This document shows, one piece after another, positions 1 to 9,030 of a DNA stretch of 64,000 nt. The stretch is taken from contig JBDOIT010000006.1 in the NCBI GenBank assembly GCA_047404135.1, forward strand, positions 113,876-177,875. The letters are read 5' to 3'. Positions within the stretch are counted from its first letter, which is position 1. Each line of letters opens with the position of its first letter. The stretch is from JAHZKS01 sp047404135 (GTDB taxonomy: Bacteria > Pseudomonadota > Alphaproteobacteria > Rickettsiales > JABSSG01). A program made the position numbers and the translations under genes. The notes beneath the pieces are model-generated. The model was not told where the DNA came from. It was given only the letters and a program-made list of their open reading frames with translations, and did not search any database.

Positions 1-65
1 ACGCGTTCCCCTACTTGATTGCAGGCATCTCCTAGGGTCCCAGATCATATATAGAGAAATGCATC

Positions 66-788
66 TTAGAATTTTCCTCTGTGCAAAAATGAAACCGTCT
101 TGTTTATACCCCTCCCATTAACAAGCAGTCCGTGATGAGATACTGGCAAAGTGATATGGTCTTTCATTCCATCTAACTTAGTTCTGTCCACGGAAACAAA
201 TCCATCATTTCTTCTTTTTATTAGAAAAAAAGAAAACGGGTTTATGCTTTTATTGCCAGATATGATTCCTAGGTCATATTTTACTTTTTTATCCAGCCTA
301 TGCACATACGATTTTTCTGAAATACTAATTTGTCTACCAGGAGCTCCTAAAAGTAATCTTCTCGTAAATGCATTATCAAACAAACTAACCATTTCTGCTC
401 CATGGTGAGGAGGAGCCATCATCACCACTTTGCCTATTCTCAAGGAATGGTATTCCTGCAGAAACCTTCTAACAACAATTCCACCTAGAGAGTGCGTAAC
501 AAAATGAATTTTCTTCTTACTATCTAAACAATGACGTAATACAAAGCCATGCAAGAATCTAGTAGCTATCGCTTGTATGCTGTACTTCCTCATAGAGCAG
601 TCAAAAGGCATAACTTGGTATCCTTTTTCATGAAGTGATTTGGCGATCATCTTCATAGACCAAATTCCACCCACAACACCAGGAACCAAAACCACATAGT
701 CACCTTTATTTCTCATAGACAGAGATTTCGCAGTGAGATCTGAACGACCATAAATACCGCGAATAATCAGATCAGAGTAATGAAACAT
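66..788 (-). CDS. Alpha/beta hydrolase, lipase/esterase-like
   Basis: Predicted serine hydrolase of 240 residues. A hydrophobic first strand with the turn VPGVVGG (about residues 35-41) is followed by the nucleophile elbow THSLGG with Ser100. Asp195 in NDGF and His219 in SHHGLL are the likely other members of the triad. The segment MAPPHHG after the elbow is typical of lipase- or PGAP1-like hydrolases acting on lipids. There is no clear signal peptide, so it is probably cytosolic, or exported by a route not visible here. It lies 156 bp downstream of the Mnh antiporter operon on the same strand. The substrate cannot be deduced. Confidence 0.8.
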   Translation of the reverse strand: MFHYSDLIIRGIYGRSDLTAKSLSMRNKGDYVVLVPGVVGGIWSMKMIAKSLHEKGYQVMPFDCSMRKYSIQAIATRFLHGFVLRHCLDSKKKIHFVTHSLGGIVVRRFLQEYHSLRIGKVVMMAPPHHGAEMVSLFDNAFTRRLLLGAPGRQISISEKSYVHRLDKKVKYDLGIISGNKSINPFSFFLIKRRNDGFVSVDRTKLDGMKDHITLPVSHHGLLVNGRGINKTVSFLHRGKF

Positions 789-944
789 AGGAGAAAGTAA
801 AAGTTACAAAGGAAGTGTATCAGAATTCACAATAGTTATCATCTTTTTTGAGAATACCACAAAGAAAATTCGCATTATATAGCCTCTCCAAAGATATGAT
901 CCGGTACATGTTGCGCTATACACAGCAGAGCAAGTGCGCGCATA

Positions 945-2606
945 CTAAAAACTCAATAACATCACTAAAACAATAAATAGTAACATCAACACTACATTTC
1001 TCTGGGAGTTCATGGAAACAAACATACCCTTTGCTCCAAAACAATATCCCATTAAGTTTTTAACACCAGAAGCAAAAGAACCTTGCCCTTCTAAAAACAT
1101 CTTATGATGAATATATGAAACATATTTTTTCAAATAGGAATAAATAGCGCCAAGAAGGAATCGATAAAACCAATCAAAGTCTAAGAGAGTGTATTTTGCT
1201 CTTACTATTAAGAACTTTCCTAGTAAGAAGAAGGATGCGAGCACACCTAGCAGCAAAGAAGTTTGATTAAAAAACACAGAATCAAACATTTCTATTTTAT
1301 TTCCCAACAATACCTCTGGGAATATTCCGAATATCATTACAGATAGAGCTAATACCTTTAAAGATATAGCGCGCAGTGAAGTCATCACATATGGCGTACC
1401 CTTATTCTTTGTCTTATGGTAGAATTTTTTTATAAATACAAAAACTGGCAGTTTTATACCGACAGCAAAGGCCGTGCCAGCTGTCAGTGCAGAAATCCCA
1501 TATCCAAGCCACGGGTGACTCACAACAAATGAGCTTTTATACAAAAGATATTTCGATACATATCCTGGAGTAAAAGGCACAGCAGAGATAGAAGCAAATG
1601 CTATGATAGAGCATACTACAAGAACAGGAGGAAATTTTGTATTTATAGGAATCTGAAAATATCTTTTTACTCTTAAAGATAGTATAATCGACCCAATACA
1701 CATCATTGCCAAAGCAATAGATAGTATCTCTGTTATAATCATATATTCAGATATTTTTCTTTCTCCTATCCCTATCGCAATCAGAATCATGCCTATCTGA
1801 CTTATAATTCCATAGTTGATTATTCTTCTCATGTTAGACTCCAGAGCCGCATATATAAGACCATATACTCCGATAAATATTCCTATGCATATTAAGAAAT
1901 TCAATCCCAGGAAAAACTTCATGAGTATTATTAGAGATATCTTAGTAGTCACAACCGATAAAAACACACTCCCAGCGGGGGTAGTAGCAGCATATCCTTC
2001 AACTAACCAATATGAAAATGGGGGGGATGCAACGTTAATCAGTAGAGCAGCTAAGATAGTATAATTCAAAATTTGTTTGTCTGAGACAGTAAAATCTAGA
2101 AAATTATGACCTACTAAAGTAAAGTCTCCATAAAGAGAATAATGTGTGATTGTTCCTATCAAGAAGAAAACGCCCGAAAGGATATGTAGTTTAAAATAAG
2201 CCGCACCCGCATTGAATGAAAGCTTGTTTCCTCCATTAAATATCATGAATGTTGCGGCAATCAACATTACCTCAAACAAAGTAAATATAACAAAAAGATT
2301 TGAAGATATAATTACAGATATACCTGCCCCTATATATAGAAGCGCCAGGCGAGCATTGTCTTTATCACGGATCTGAGCCGTATACGCGAATAACACTCCA
2401 CAGAAAAGTACCAGCAACAGAGATGCTATGTAGAAAAACTCCATTTGGTTCGCATTAAATATTTTGATCATCAGAAGGAATGAAACTACCGGAGAAGATA
2501 TCAGCAAATATTTGCAAAAATTTCCTTTTAACAAATAGCTAAAAAAATATAAAAAGATCAGTATTGCACCAGGGTGCCTCACTAATTCACTCAGAGTTTC
2601 GATCAT
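945..2606 (-). CDS. Divergent Mnh/Nuo-type antiporter subunit (third MnhD-like protein)
   Basis: Very hydrophobic 553-residue protein with about 14 membrane helices, of the proton-translocating family shared by MnhA/MnhD and NuoL/M/N. The TM5 glutamate is kept (Glu112 in LFEVML). The usual TM7 motif, K followed five residues later by P and then HxW, is altered: around residues 191-201 it reads NVASPPFSYWL, with Asn191 at the lysine position and Ser198 at the histidine. It is the last gene of the antiporter operon and overlaps the 61-codon gene before it by 20 nt. It may fill the missing MnhA N-terminal role or be a structural paralogue (inference). Confidence 0.8.
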   Translation of the reverse strand: MIETLSELVRHPGAILIFLYFFSYLLKGNFCKYLLISSPVVSFLLMIKIFNANQMEFFYIASLLLVLFCGVLFAYTAQIRDKDNARLALLYIGAGISVIISSNLFVIFTLFEVMLIAATFMIFNGGNKLSFNAGAAYFKLHILSGVFFLIGTITHYSLYGDFTLVGHNFLDFTVSDKQILNYTILAALLINVASPPFSYWLVEGYAATTPAGSVFLSVVTTKISLIILMKFFLGLNFLICIGIFIGVYGLIYAALESNMRRIINYGIISQIGMILIAIGIGERKISEYMIITEILSIALAMMCIGSIILSLRVKRYFQIPINTKFPPVLVVCSIIAFASISAVPFTPGYVSKYLLYKSSFVVSHPWLGYGISALTAGTAFAVGIKLPVFVFIKKFYHKTKNKGTPYVMTSLRAISLKVLALSVMIFGIFPEVLLGNKIEMFDSVFFNQTSLLLGVLASFFLLGKFLIVRAKYTLLDFDWFYRFLLGAIYSYLKKYVSYIHHKMFLEGQGSFASGVKNLMGYCFGAKGMFVSMNSQRNVVLMLLFIVLVMLLSF

Positions 2607-2772
2607 AATATTTCGTGTCTTTTTTTATAAGGAACGACAAAGTTAAAGATAAGATAACAAGAACCGCAGATGAAATGACTCCATAAAAAAAATAATGAAA
2701 GCCTTGGTATAAATAAGCTCCCACTACAAACAGCACACTTAACAACACTACTGAAAGTAATTTTCTATCCAT
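2587..2772 (-). CDS. Small two-helix membrane protein in the mnh operon
   Basis: A 61-residue protein with two hydrophobic helices (about 5-22 and 26-48) and a charged C-terminal tail KKDTKYYDRNSE. It sits between two MnhD-like genes, starting 1 nt after the upstream gene ends and overlapping the downstream start by 20 nt, so it is almost certainly co-translated. It matches no Mnh subunit I recognise. The likely role is a small accessory subunit of the antiporter complex (inference from position and hydrophobicity). Confidence 0.6.
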   Translation of the reverse strand: MDRKLLSVVLLSVLFVVGAYLYQGFHYFFYGVISSAVLVILSLTLSFLIKKDTKYYDRNSE

Positions 2773-2773
2773 A

Positions 2774-4258
2774 TCAATATTGAATTAAGCTCATTAGCTG
2801 CAACATATATTCATAAATTAATACAAAACATACCGTTCCAATAGAAGTAATTATAATAGCTACTGTCATACTAGAAAGAAGTTTATGCTCATACTCTATT
2901 TCTTTTTTTCTAGAAAGATGAGCGGGCTGCTTATAAACATTATATAAAATTTTAATAAAATAGTGAGCTGTCATTAAAACGCTCACCGTTAATACAGATA
3001 ATACTACGTAGTTATTTCCATTAGAAAGAGCTGCGTAGTATATATAAGCCTTACTAATAAACCCCCCGAATATCGGCAACCCTATTATGGAAAGCGCAGC
3101 GATGGTAAAAATTACCATTATCAATTTCATCTTCTTACCAAGGCCCCTAAAATCCTGTAGGTTGCTAATCTTTGAATTGCAGTAAACATAACCACTAGCA
3201 AAGAATAAAGTAATCTTACCAAATGCATGACTAACCATATGTATTGCCGCAGCTTTAAGAGCAACGGGGTAGAACATTGAAAGGGATAGTAAGCATATAG
3301 AGAGTTGGTTTATTGTTGAGTAAGCCAACAACATCTTGATCCTAGTCTGATATAAGGCAAGCAAAGAAGAAGTTATCAAAGATATCGCAGCCAATATTGT
3401 AACAATATTGGTATCACCAAAACTTAAAATATTTTCTCTTAAATAATCTAATCCAAAGGTATATACAGACATCTTGATCATAATAAATATACCAGATTTC
3501 ACCACCGCAACAGCGTGCAGTACAGCACTTACAGGGAAGGATGCAACCATAGCTTCTGGAAGCCATGTATGCATAGGGACAACTGCAGATTTCGCCACTC
3601 CATAGAAGCATAGTAAAAATAAGATGGTTAAAGTCCCGCCTGACAAGGATGAGGCTATGCCTCCTATAGCAAAGCTAGTATGGCCAATATTATTCATCAA
3701 ATATAAAATGGCTGGTAAGAATAGCAAAACAGACCCTCCCATAAGGGTGTATAGGTAATATCGTGCTGCACTACGTTCTTTCTGACCACCTAAATGAGAT
3801 ACAAGAGGATACGTAAAAATTGTCAGCAACTCATAAAATACAAACATTGCGATCAAGTTAGGTGATATAGCTAGACCGAGAGTACAAAAAATTGATATAG
3901 ATAAAAACAAATAGAACTTACTCGGTATGATCTCTTTATTCATTTTCAAATACGAGAGAGAGTATAAATTCGTGACCGACCACAAAGAGCTCACCATAAG
4001 AATAAACACCAAAGTAATAGACTCTATATTCGCTACTGCTCCCCACAAAAGGGTAACATTTTCGAAATGCAAACCTGCGCTTATGAAATTCCTTATTAAG
4101 CATATGCTGGCTACGGAAGAAGCCATACTTATAATAAAGATAGGGACACTCATATACCTCTTGAATCTAAAAAGAAGCAATGATAACAAGGCACAGAGCA
4201 AAGGCGTACACATTATTATATTAATTAAACTTTCATTACTTTGATTGAAAAAACTCAT
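2774..4258 (-). CDS. Na+/H+ antiporter subunit D-like protein (second copy)
   Basis: A membrane protein of about 494 residues in the proton-antiporter family of complex I and Mrp. It keeps the key residues: a TM5 glutamate in FYELLTIFTYP, the TM7 lysine in GVAKSAVVPMHTWLPEA, and the later lysine in AVVKSGIF. It probably forms one of the ion-translocating channels of the Mnh complex. I choose the ATG at 4258, six bases below the upstream stop. An in-frame TTG at 4267, which would overlap the upstream gene by 4 nt, is the alternative. Confidence 0.88.
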   Translation of the reverse strand: MSFFNQSNESLINIIMCTPLLCALLSLLLFRFKRYMSVPIFIISMASSVASICLIRNFISAGLHFENVTLLWGAVANIESITLVFILMVSSLWSVTNLYSLSYLKMNKEIIPSKFYLFLSISIFCTLGLAISPNLIAMFVFYELLTIFTYPLVSHLGGQKERSAARYYLYTLMGGSVLLFLPAILYLMNNIGHTSFAIGGIASSLSGGTLTILFLLCFYGVAKSAVVPMHTWLPEAMVASFPVSAVLHAVAVVKSGIFIMIKMSVYTFGLDYLRENILSFGDTNIVTILAAISLITSSLLALYQTRIKMLLAYSTINQLSICLLSLSMFYPVALKAAAIHMVSHAFGKITLFFASGYVYCNSKISNLQDFRGLGKKMKLIMVIFTIAALSIIGLPIFGGFISKAYIYYAALSNGNNYVVLSVLTVSVLMTAHYFIKILYNVYKQPAHLSRKKEIEYEHKLLSSMTVAIIITSIGTVCFVLIYEYMLQLMSLIQY

Positions 4259-4263
4259 AGTAA

Positions 4264-5751
4264 TCAACTAACCAACTTATTTATAAATTCACAAAACTCT
4301 CTGAAAAACACACCACAAGAGAGATTCACTAATGTTATAGCGCCAAGAGCAAGCATAGACAGATAGGTCGTGTGTCTAGGCAAAGTGAATTTTGCAGGAC
4401 ATCTTTCATGAGAATCTATTCGCCCCCTCTTATCATATAAAAAACACTCTACCACTCTCCACATATATAGCAATGACAGAAACGACGAAATCAGAACTAG
4501 AGATAGCATTAACCACATTTGCCCTTCAATTAAGCTAGTGATCAAACTAACTTTCGCAACAAAACCAACCGTAGTTGGCACCCCTACTATACTTGCTCCA
4601 TTGATTATAAATAAGAATACTGCGACAGGAATTTGGCGTTTTATGTCGTATAGCTTTGATATATAGTAACTCCCTCTGGAGAGATAAATATGAGAGGATA
4701 GTATAAACAGAGATGTTTTTGCTAGAATATTACTTATCAAAAAGATAATCGCAGATACTATCCCAGCTTTACTGCCTATACTGATCGCTATAAAAATATA
4801 TCCAATTTGAGAGATACTAGAAAATATTAGTATCTCTCTAAGATTGTTATTAGATAGTGCTGCAGATGCACCAACCAACATTGCAAGAACCCCAAGAGTG
4901 CCTAGTATTATTGAAATATTTGTCCCTTCAACGCTAAACTGCAATCCAAATATCATAAATACCAGCTTCACCACTAGGAACATATATATCTTCGATGACG
5001 TACTGCTCAAGAAAGGCAGTATAAAAGCACTGGTAGCGCTGTAAGATTGAACAAACCAATTATGCAATGGAAATAATCCAGATTTTACCAAAAACCCCGC
5101 TAATATTAAAACGAAGCCTAATTTGATCGACAAATGGTCTTTTAATAAAGGCAGTTTTAAAATAAAGTCACTAATGTTCAATGTTCCTGAAGCTGCATAT
5201 ATATAACCGATACCAACCAAGATAAGGGTAGCTGCTATAGTTCCAATAATCAGATAATAAAATGCCTCTCTAACAGAAGCCTTATTATTACTAATCGACA
5301 CCAATGCATATGTTGCAATAGAAGATATTTCAATAAATACATATAGATTAAAAAAATCATTCGTAAAAACAACTCCAGTAAAGCCAACGACAGCAATTAA
5401 AAATACAGCGCAAAACACATTTATTTTTTTTGCTTCAACCTCATTAAAGAGAATCTTCCTACCCTGTAAGAATGTTAAGAGTGCCACTAGCGAAACCAAT
5501 AGAACAAAAAGACTATTAATCTTATTTAATTTAAACTCAATGCCTATTGGTGGAATCCACCCTCCAAAATGGTAAAGAACCTCGCCATGACTCAGTACTT
5601 GGTAAAATATTATGCCTGACAAACAAAATACTGTCAGAGCGGCGAAGCTTGTAATTGAATATGCAAGGTTTTTCCTATTGCCTAATAGTAAAACTATAGA
5701 AGAAGCCACTGTAGGAAATAAAAACTCTAACACAAGAGTAGGTTGTATCAT
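4264..5751 (-). CDS. mnhD: Na+/H+ antiporter subunit D
   Basis: A 495-residue polytopic membrane protein, the most MnhD-like of the three paralogues here. Typical features are the early segment YHFGGWIPPIGIEF (about 61-74), the conserved FIEISSIATYALV helix with its glutamate, and the TM7 motif LVKSGLFPLHNWF. MnhD is an ion-translocating subunit of the Mrp/Mnh secondary antiporter, which exchanges Na+ (or K+) for protons at the inner membrane. It directly abuts mnhC (0 nt gap) in an operon of overlapping genes. Confidence 0.92.
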   Translation of the reverse strand: MIQPTLVLEFLFPTVASSIVLLLGNRKNLAYSITSFAALTVFCLSGIIFYQVLSHGEVLYHFGGWIPPIGIEFKLNKINSLFVLLVSLVALLTFLQGRKILFNEVEAKKINVFCAVFLIAVVGFTGVVFTNDFFNLYVFIEISSIATYALVSISNNKASVREAFYYLIIGTIAATLILVGIGYIYAASGTLNISDFILKLPLLKDHLSIKLGFVLILAGFLVKSGLFPLHNWFVQSYSATSAFILPFLSSTSSKIYMFLVVKLVFMIFGLQFSVEGTNISIILGTLGVLAMLVGASAALSNNNLREILIFSSISQIGYIFIAISIGSKAGIVSAIIFLISNILAKTSLFILSSHIYLSRGSYYISKLYDIKRQIPVAVFLFIINGASIVGVPTTVGFVAKVSLITSLIEGQMWLMLSLVLISSFLSLLYMWRVVECFLYDKRGRIDSHERCPAKFTLPRHTTYLSMLALGAITLVNLSCGVFFREFCEFINKLVS

Positions 5752-6099
5752 CTATTCATCCGCCTCATCTTCTTCTGTTTTTCCATATTCTTCACGAATT
5801 CTTATTATCAAAGCTAATCCTACACTTAGCGTCGCAACCCCTACAACAATTGCTGTAAGCATGAGAACATGTGGCAAAGGGTTAGAAACTATTTTAGAGC
5901 ATTTCTCTGTTTCAATACATTCCATAATAGGAGCTCCCCCTCCACTAACCTTTGCTAGTGCAATAAAAAAAATAATAGACCCGGCCTGAAAAACACCTAG
6001 ACCCATCAACCTCTTCAAATGATTTTTGTTTATTGCAATTCCATAAACACCCACTAGCATTATTGCGATAGACATAAAATAAGGAGCTTTTCCTATCAT
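5752..6099 (-). CDS. mnhC: Na+/H+ antiporter subunit C
   Basis: A 115-residue, three-helix NuoK-like protein. The motif GVYGIAINKNHLKRLMGLGVFQAG and the segment NPLPHVLMLTAIVVGVA are typical of MnhC/MrpC. A short acidic tail (EEDEADE) follows the last helix. The start overlaps the stop of mnhB by 4 nt (ATGA), which indicates translational coupling. It forms part of the membrane arm of the antiporter. Confidence 0.93.
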   Translation of the reverse strand: MIGKAPYFMSIAIMLVGVYGIAINKNHLKRLMGLGVFQAGSIIFFIALAKVSGGGAPIMECIETEKCSKIVSNPLPHVLMLTAIVVGVATLSVGLALIIRIREEYGKTEEDEADE

Positions 6100-6512
6100 T
6101 TATCCCCCCTAGAATCTAACAAATAATATCCTATGCTGAATACAGAAAACACAGTAATGCCAACGCCCCACTCTATCAATGATATTCCTAATGTTTGCTT
6201 TTCAAAAAATCTATTTTCTAGCAACGAATAGTTCAAAAATTCTCCTCCCATCATTACAGATATAAAGCCAGTTCCACCGTATAAAGTGACTCCTAAGAAA
6301 GAAAGAATTTTCATCTTCTTCAAGCTCAAAACTTGCTCGGCTTTTTTTGACCCAGAAATTAATGCAAATAATATAAATGCAGAAGCCATAATCACTCCTG
6401 CTTGGAAACCACCACCCGGGGCGTTATTACCATTAATCTGCACATAAAAACCCAAAGCCAAAATAAATGGGAAAATAAATCTAGATACAGTAATTAGGAT
6501 TTCATTTTTCAT
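6096..6512 (-). CDS. mnhB: Na+/H+ antiporter subunit B
   Basis: A 138-residue membrane protein with four helices. The strongly conserved MnhB motif is NGNNAPGGGFQAGVI (about 28-42). The start overlaps the preceding gene, which carries the MnhA C-terminal region, by 11 nt. That matches the usual A-to-B order of Mrp operons. It is a subunit of the hetero-oligomeric cation/proton antiporter. Confidence 0.93.
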   Translation of the reverse strand: MKNEILITVSRFIFPFILALGFYVQINGNNAPGGGFQAGVIMASAFILFALISGSKKAEQVLSLKKMKILSFLGVTLYGGTGFISVMMGGEFLNYSLLENRFFEKQTLGISLIEWGVGITVFSVFSIGYYLLDSRGDK

Positions 6513-7035
6513 TTTTTTTCTCCTGATTCTTCTTTCCTAAAATTAATAGCAAAGAAACTCCCGCCACGAAAATCACAAGAGTTTCTCCAAAAGTATCGAA
6601 CCCTCTGTAACTAGCTAGAATAGAATTCACAATCGAAAGTAACCCTGTATCTTTACCAAAATTATCTTTATAGTATGAAACCGCACCACTATTGGCGAGT
6701 GAATCAATATCACCATACTCATGTAAACCTAAAGAATGAAATATAATAGCAATAAACAAAGTAATGCATATACCTATAGCTAAATAATCTACGCTCAATT
6801 TATCCGTATCTTTATTTGCATATTTCAAGGTAGCCAAAAGAAAGCAAGTAGTAACACATGTACCTATAGATGCCTCTGTAAGCGCAACATCTGGAGCTGC
6901 CATAATTGTATATAAGAGAACACACAATACACTCATAGCAGTAGCAAGTATTACAGCGCTCAAAAGACTGGCGCTATGTACTAGTGCAATTGCTATACAA
7001 AGAATTAACATCATTACAAATATATCAAGAATCAT
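6502..7035 (-). CDS. Antiporter subunit corresponding to the MnhA C-terminal region (DUF4040/MbhD-MbhE-like)
   Basis: A 177-residue membrane protein. The N-terminal half carries the DUF4040 signature MAAPDVALTEASIG (about 45-58). The C-terminal half carries RGFDTFGETLVIFVAG, characteristic of the MbhE-like end of MnhA. In most Mrp operons these domains are fused to a large NuoL-like N-terminal half; here they stand alone, and that half is presumably supplied by one of the extra D-like proteins downstream. It starts inside the stop codon of mnhG (ATGA overlap). Confidence 0.87.
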   Translation of the reverse strand: MILDIFVMMLILCIAIALVHSASLLSAVILATAMSVLCVLLYTIMAAPDVALTEASIGTCVTTCFLLATLKYANKDTDKLSVDYLAIGICITLFIAIIFHSLGLHEYGDIDSLANSGAVSYYKDNFGKDTGLLSIVNSILASYRGFDTFGETLVIFVAGVSLLLILGKKNQEKKNEK

Positions 7036-7322
7036 GATCTCTTCTTACCATCTTTATGAAACTTTGCATTCGCTAAAGAATGCGTAGACGTAGGAGAAAG
7101 TAATATTATCAATATGATTAACATTGCAAGCTTCAATGACACTAAGTTCAAACCATTTATCACGATTAAACCTATAAGTACTATGGGTGCTCCACAAGAT
7201 TCTGATATACCAGCAGAATGCATGATCATGTAGGTGCTGCGCATTCTTATACAACCAAAGGCGCTGATAAGTATGAATAATACTCCAAAACCCACTATAA
7301 AAAGACCGATGTAATAACTCAC
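7032..7322 (-). CDS. mnhG: Na+/H+ antiporter subunit G
   Basis: A 96-residue protein with three helices. The signature LLSPTSTHSLANA (about 74-86) and the early FGCIRMRSTYMIMHSAG block identify MnhG/MrpG/PhaG. It uses a GTG start that overlaps the mnhF stop by 1 nt, and its own stop overlaps the next start by 4 nt. It is needed for assembly or activity of the antiporter complex in known systems. Confidence 0.93.
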   Translation of the reverse strand: MSYYIGLFIVGFGVLFILISAFGCIRMRSTYMIMHSAGISESCGAPIVLIGLIVINGLNLVSLKLAMLIILIILLSPTSTHSLANAKFHKDGKKRS

Positions 7323-7576
7323 TACACTCTCCCTCTTCGAAAAAACTTTAAAAATGCCATGCTAGAGACAAACCCTAAAGAACCATATATAGCTGCTATA
7401 TCCAAGAAAAAAGACTCAATACCCTCTAACACTACCATCATTGCAATCGTAACCACGATATAACAAGTTATACAATTTACTGATACAATTTTAGATATAT
7501 GATCTTTTTTTACAAAAAGACACAATACCATCAATAGCAATGCAGTAAATATTATAAAAAACAGCCCTATTATCAC
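7322..7576 (-). CDS. mnhF: Na+/H+ antiporter subunit F
   Basis: An 84-residue protein with three membrane helices and a basic end (KFFRRGRV). The block FFLDIAAIYGSLGFVSSMAFLKF near the C-terminus matches the conserved D(I/V)A..Y...GF pattern of MnhF/MrpF/PhaF. It has a GTG start overlapping the mnhE stop (GTGA), so the operon continues without a gap. Confidence 0.9.
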   Translation of the reverse strand: MIIGLFFIIFTALLLMVLCLFVKKDHISKIVSVNCITCYIVVTIAMMVVLEGIESFFLDIAAIYGSLGFVSSMAFLKFFRRGRV

Positions 7577-8025
7577 TCTTCTATTTTATTAATTTTTCTC
7601 TCCATTTTCCCATCTTTGAGATCTTTATAATGCTCACTAGTAACAGAATGAACTACGAAGCTTTTATCTCTCATCTCCAATGTAATAGTACCAGGAGTCA
7701 GTGTAATAGAATTGGCATATTTTACATTCGATAACTGACTCATATTTGTAGAAATATTTTTAATCACTGGCTTTACGCTTTTACATAACAAAATCATTTT
7801 AGCCATTATTATCGCTGATAAAAACACCTCCTTCAACAGCCAGGTCAGGTACTTCATTAGTTTGAAATTTACTTTAAATCTAGATTGAGGCCTATGCCTG
7901 TAAAAAAATACCTCGTATAAAGCGCAAGATATACCAGAAAAAAACAAAGACTTCGTAATACCTCCGTAGCTAATATCGGAAAGCATAATTAAGAAAAAAA
8001 CAGACACACAAAAAAAATGTTTCAT
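7573..8025 (-). CDS. mnhE: Na+/H+ antiporter subunit E (first gene of the mnh operon)
   Basis: A 150-residue protein with N-terminal membrane helices and a C-terminal cytoplasmic domain. The block SITLTPGTITLEM followed by VVHSVTSEHYKDL is the MnhE signature. I choose the ATG at 8025: it has a Shine-Dalgarno-like AAAGG about 8 nt upstream and places the first helix at the N-terminus, as usual for the family. An in-frame GTG at 8067 would add 14 residues. The gene heads a run of ten genes, nearly all joined by overlaps. Confidence 0.88.
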   Translation of the reverse strand: MKHFFCVSVFFLIMLSDISYGGITKSLFFSGISCALYEVFFYRHRPQSRFKVNFKLMKYLTWLLKEVFLSAIIMAKMILLCKSVKPVIKNISTNMSQLSNVKYANSITLTPGTITLEMRDKSFVVHSVTSEHYKDLKDGKMERKINKIEE

Positions 8026-8106
8026 AACCACAACCTTTATCCATAGAATTATATGAGCAAAAATCACAAAAAGAAACTTAAACTATCCTATTTTTTGAGG
8101 TAATTA

Positions 8107-8134
8107 TTGACCTTTGCGATGTTTTTACTATGGT
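8107..8134 (+). promoter_or_regulatory. Candidate sigma-70 promoter for the orphan gene at 8161
   Basis: TTGACC (8107-8112), a 16-nt spacer and TATGGT (8129-8134) lie 26 nt upstream of the start codon, in the 135-bp divergent gap between mnhE and this gene. The -35 box is good and the -10 weak. No experimental support. Confidence 0.4.
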
Positions 8135-8160
8135 AGCTATAACGTTTACAAAGAAAATCT

Positions 8161-9030
8161 ATGAAAGCTTTAGAAATGCAACACAGAGTTAACTCTGTGT
8201 TCGGAATGGTACATACAGGTCACAATTCAACAAATTTTTCTTTTAATGCAGAGCGCCCTATACGCAAATCCTCTTTCAGCTCTAAATTCTCCAATGCTAA
8301 CTCAAAAGCAGGAGCTTATATAGTAGAAAACACCAAAATAATTGATAGAACTGCCAATGCTGCTTTCAATTTTCTTGGGTGGGATTTTGAAATCAAATTA
8401 CATCAATATAAAGATTTACTAGTAGCATCTCATATCACAGCAGGGCTCTATGATTTCATCCATGGAGACAAATCTCCATATTCATCGCTTGGCAGCGTCG
8501 TTTATACATTAAATGAAAAAAGCGACTTCTTCACATACATAGAGAACGTACCATTAAAATGCACAGTAGAAGGAGGGTATGCCTTGCTACGCGGATACCC
8601 AGACATACCGCTTTTATTCACCCCATCCTCAGGTCTTGTCGGAGCTTTAATAAACTTCTCACTATGCTTTAACAGAGAAACAAATTCTGGAACATCCAAA
8701 GACCTGATAGACTCGACACTAAAGTTCACCAAAGCAATGCTACAGGCACAGAATTCTGTATTTCATGCTATTGCTAAAATGGAGAACCCATACCCCATAT
8801 TAGAAGATATTTACCAAACTGGCAATTTCTTAGGTGAGTTAAAAGAATTGTGGGAGAATAATGATCCGGCACTTGCCTCCCGAACATTAGCATACACAAA
8901 AGCATCTTGGAATTTATACGACATCCATTCTTACTTCAATACTGCACCAGAGGACAATCATGCCAACACCTGCTCTCATGCTGACGAAAAAGGATATGTT
9001 GGTGAAATAGAAAATGTTAATGACGCATAA
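8161..9030 (+). CDS. Protein of unknown function
   Basis: A 289-residue protein that I do not recognise. It has no obvious signal peptide and no convincing transmembrane helix. It is mixed alpha/beta by composition, with aromatic-rich stretches (AAFNFLGWDFEIKL near residues 62-75, and DIHSYFNT near 257-264). The C-terminal end is acidic (DEKGYVGEIENVNDA). It stands alone between the divergent mnh operon and tRNA-Asp, with its own plausible promoter. Codon use resembles that of its neighbours, so recent transfer is not suggested. A lineage-specific gene or a secreted effector are both possible; there is no direct evidence for either. Confidence 0.7.
   Translation: MKALEMQHRVNSVFGMVHTGHNSTNFSFNAERPIRKSSFSSKFSNANSKAGAYIVENTKIIDRTANAAFNFLGWDFEIKLHQYKDLLVASHITAGLYDFIHGDKSPYSSLGSVVYTLNEKSDFFTYIENVPLKCTVEGGYALLRGYPDIPLLFTPSSGLVGALINFSLCFNRETNSGTSKDLIDSTLKFTKAMLQAQNSVFHAIAKMENPYPILEDIYQTGNFLGELKELWENNDPALASRTLAYTKASWNLYDIHSYFNTAPEDNHANTCSHADEKGYVGEIENVNDA

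Noticed and set aside
7054..7254. 66-residue ORF inside mnhG
   Set aside because: Shadow frame of a clearly conserved gene on the same strand.
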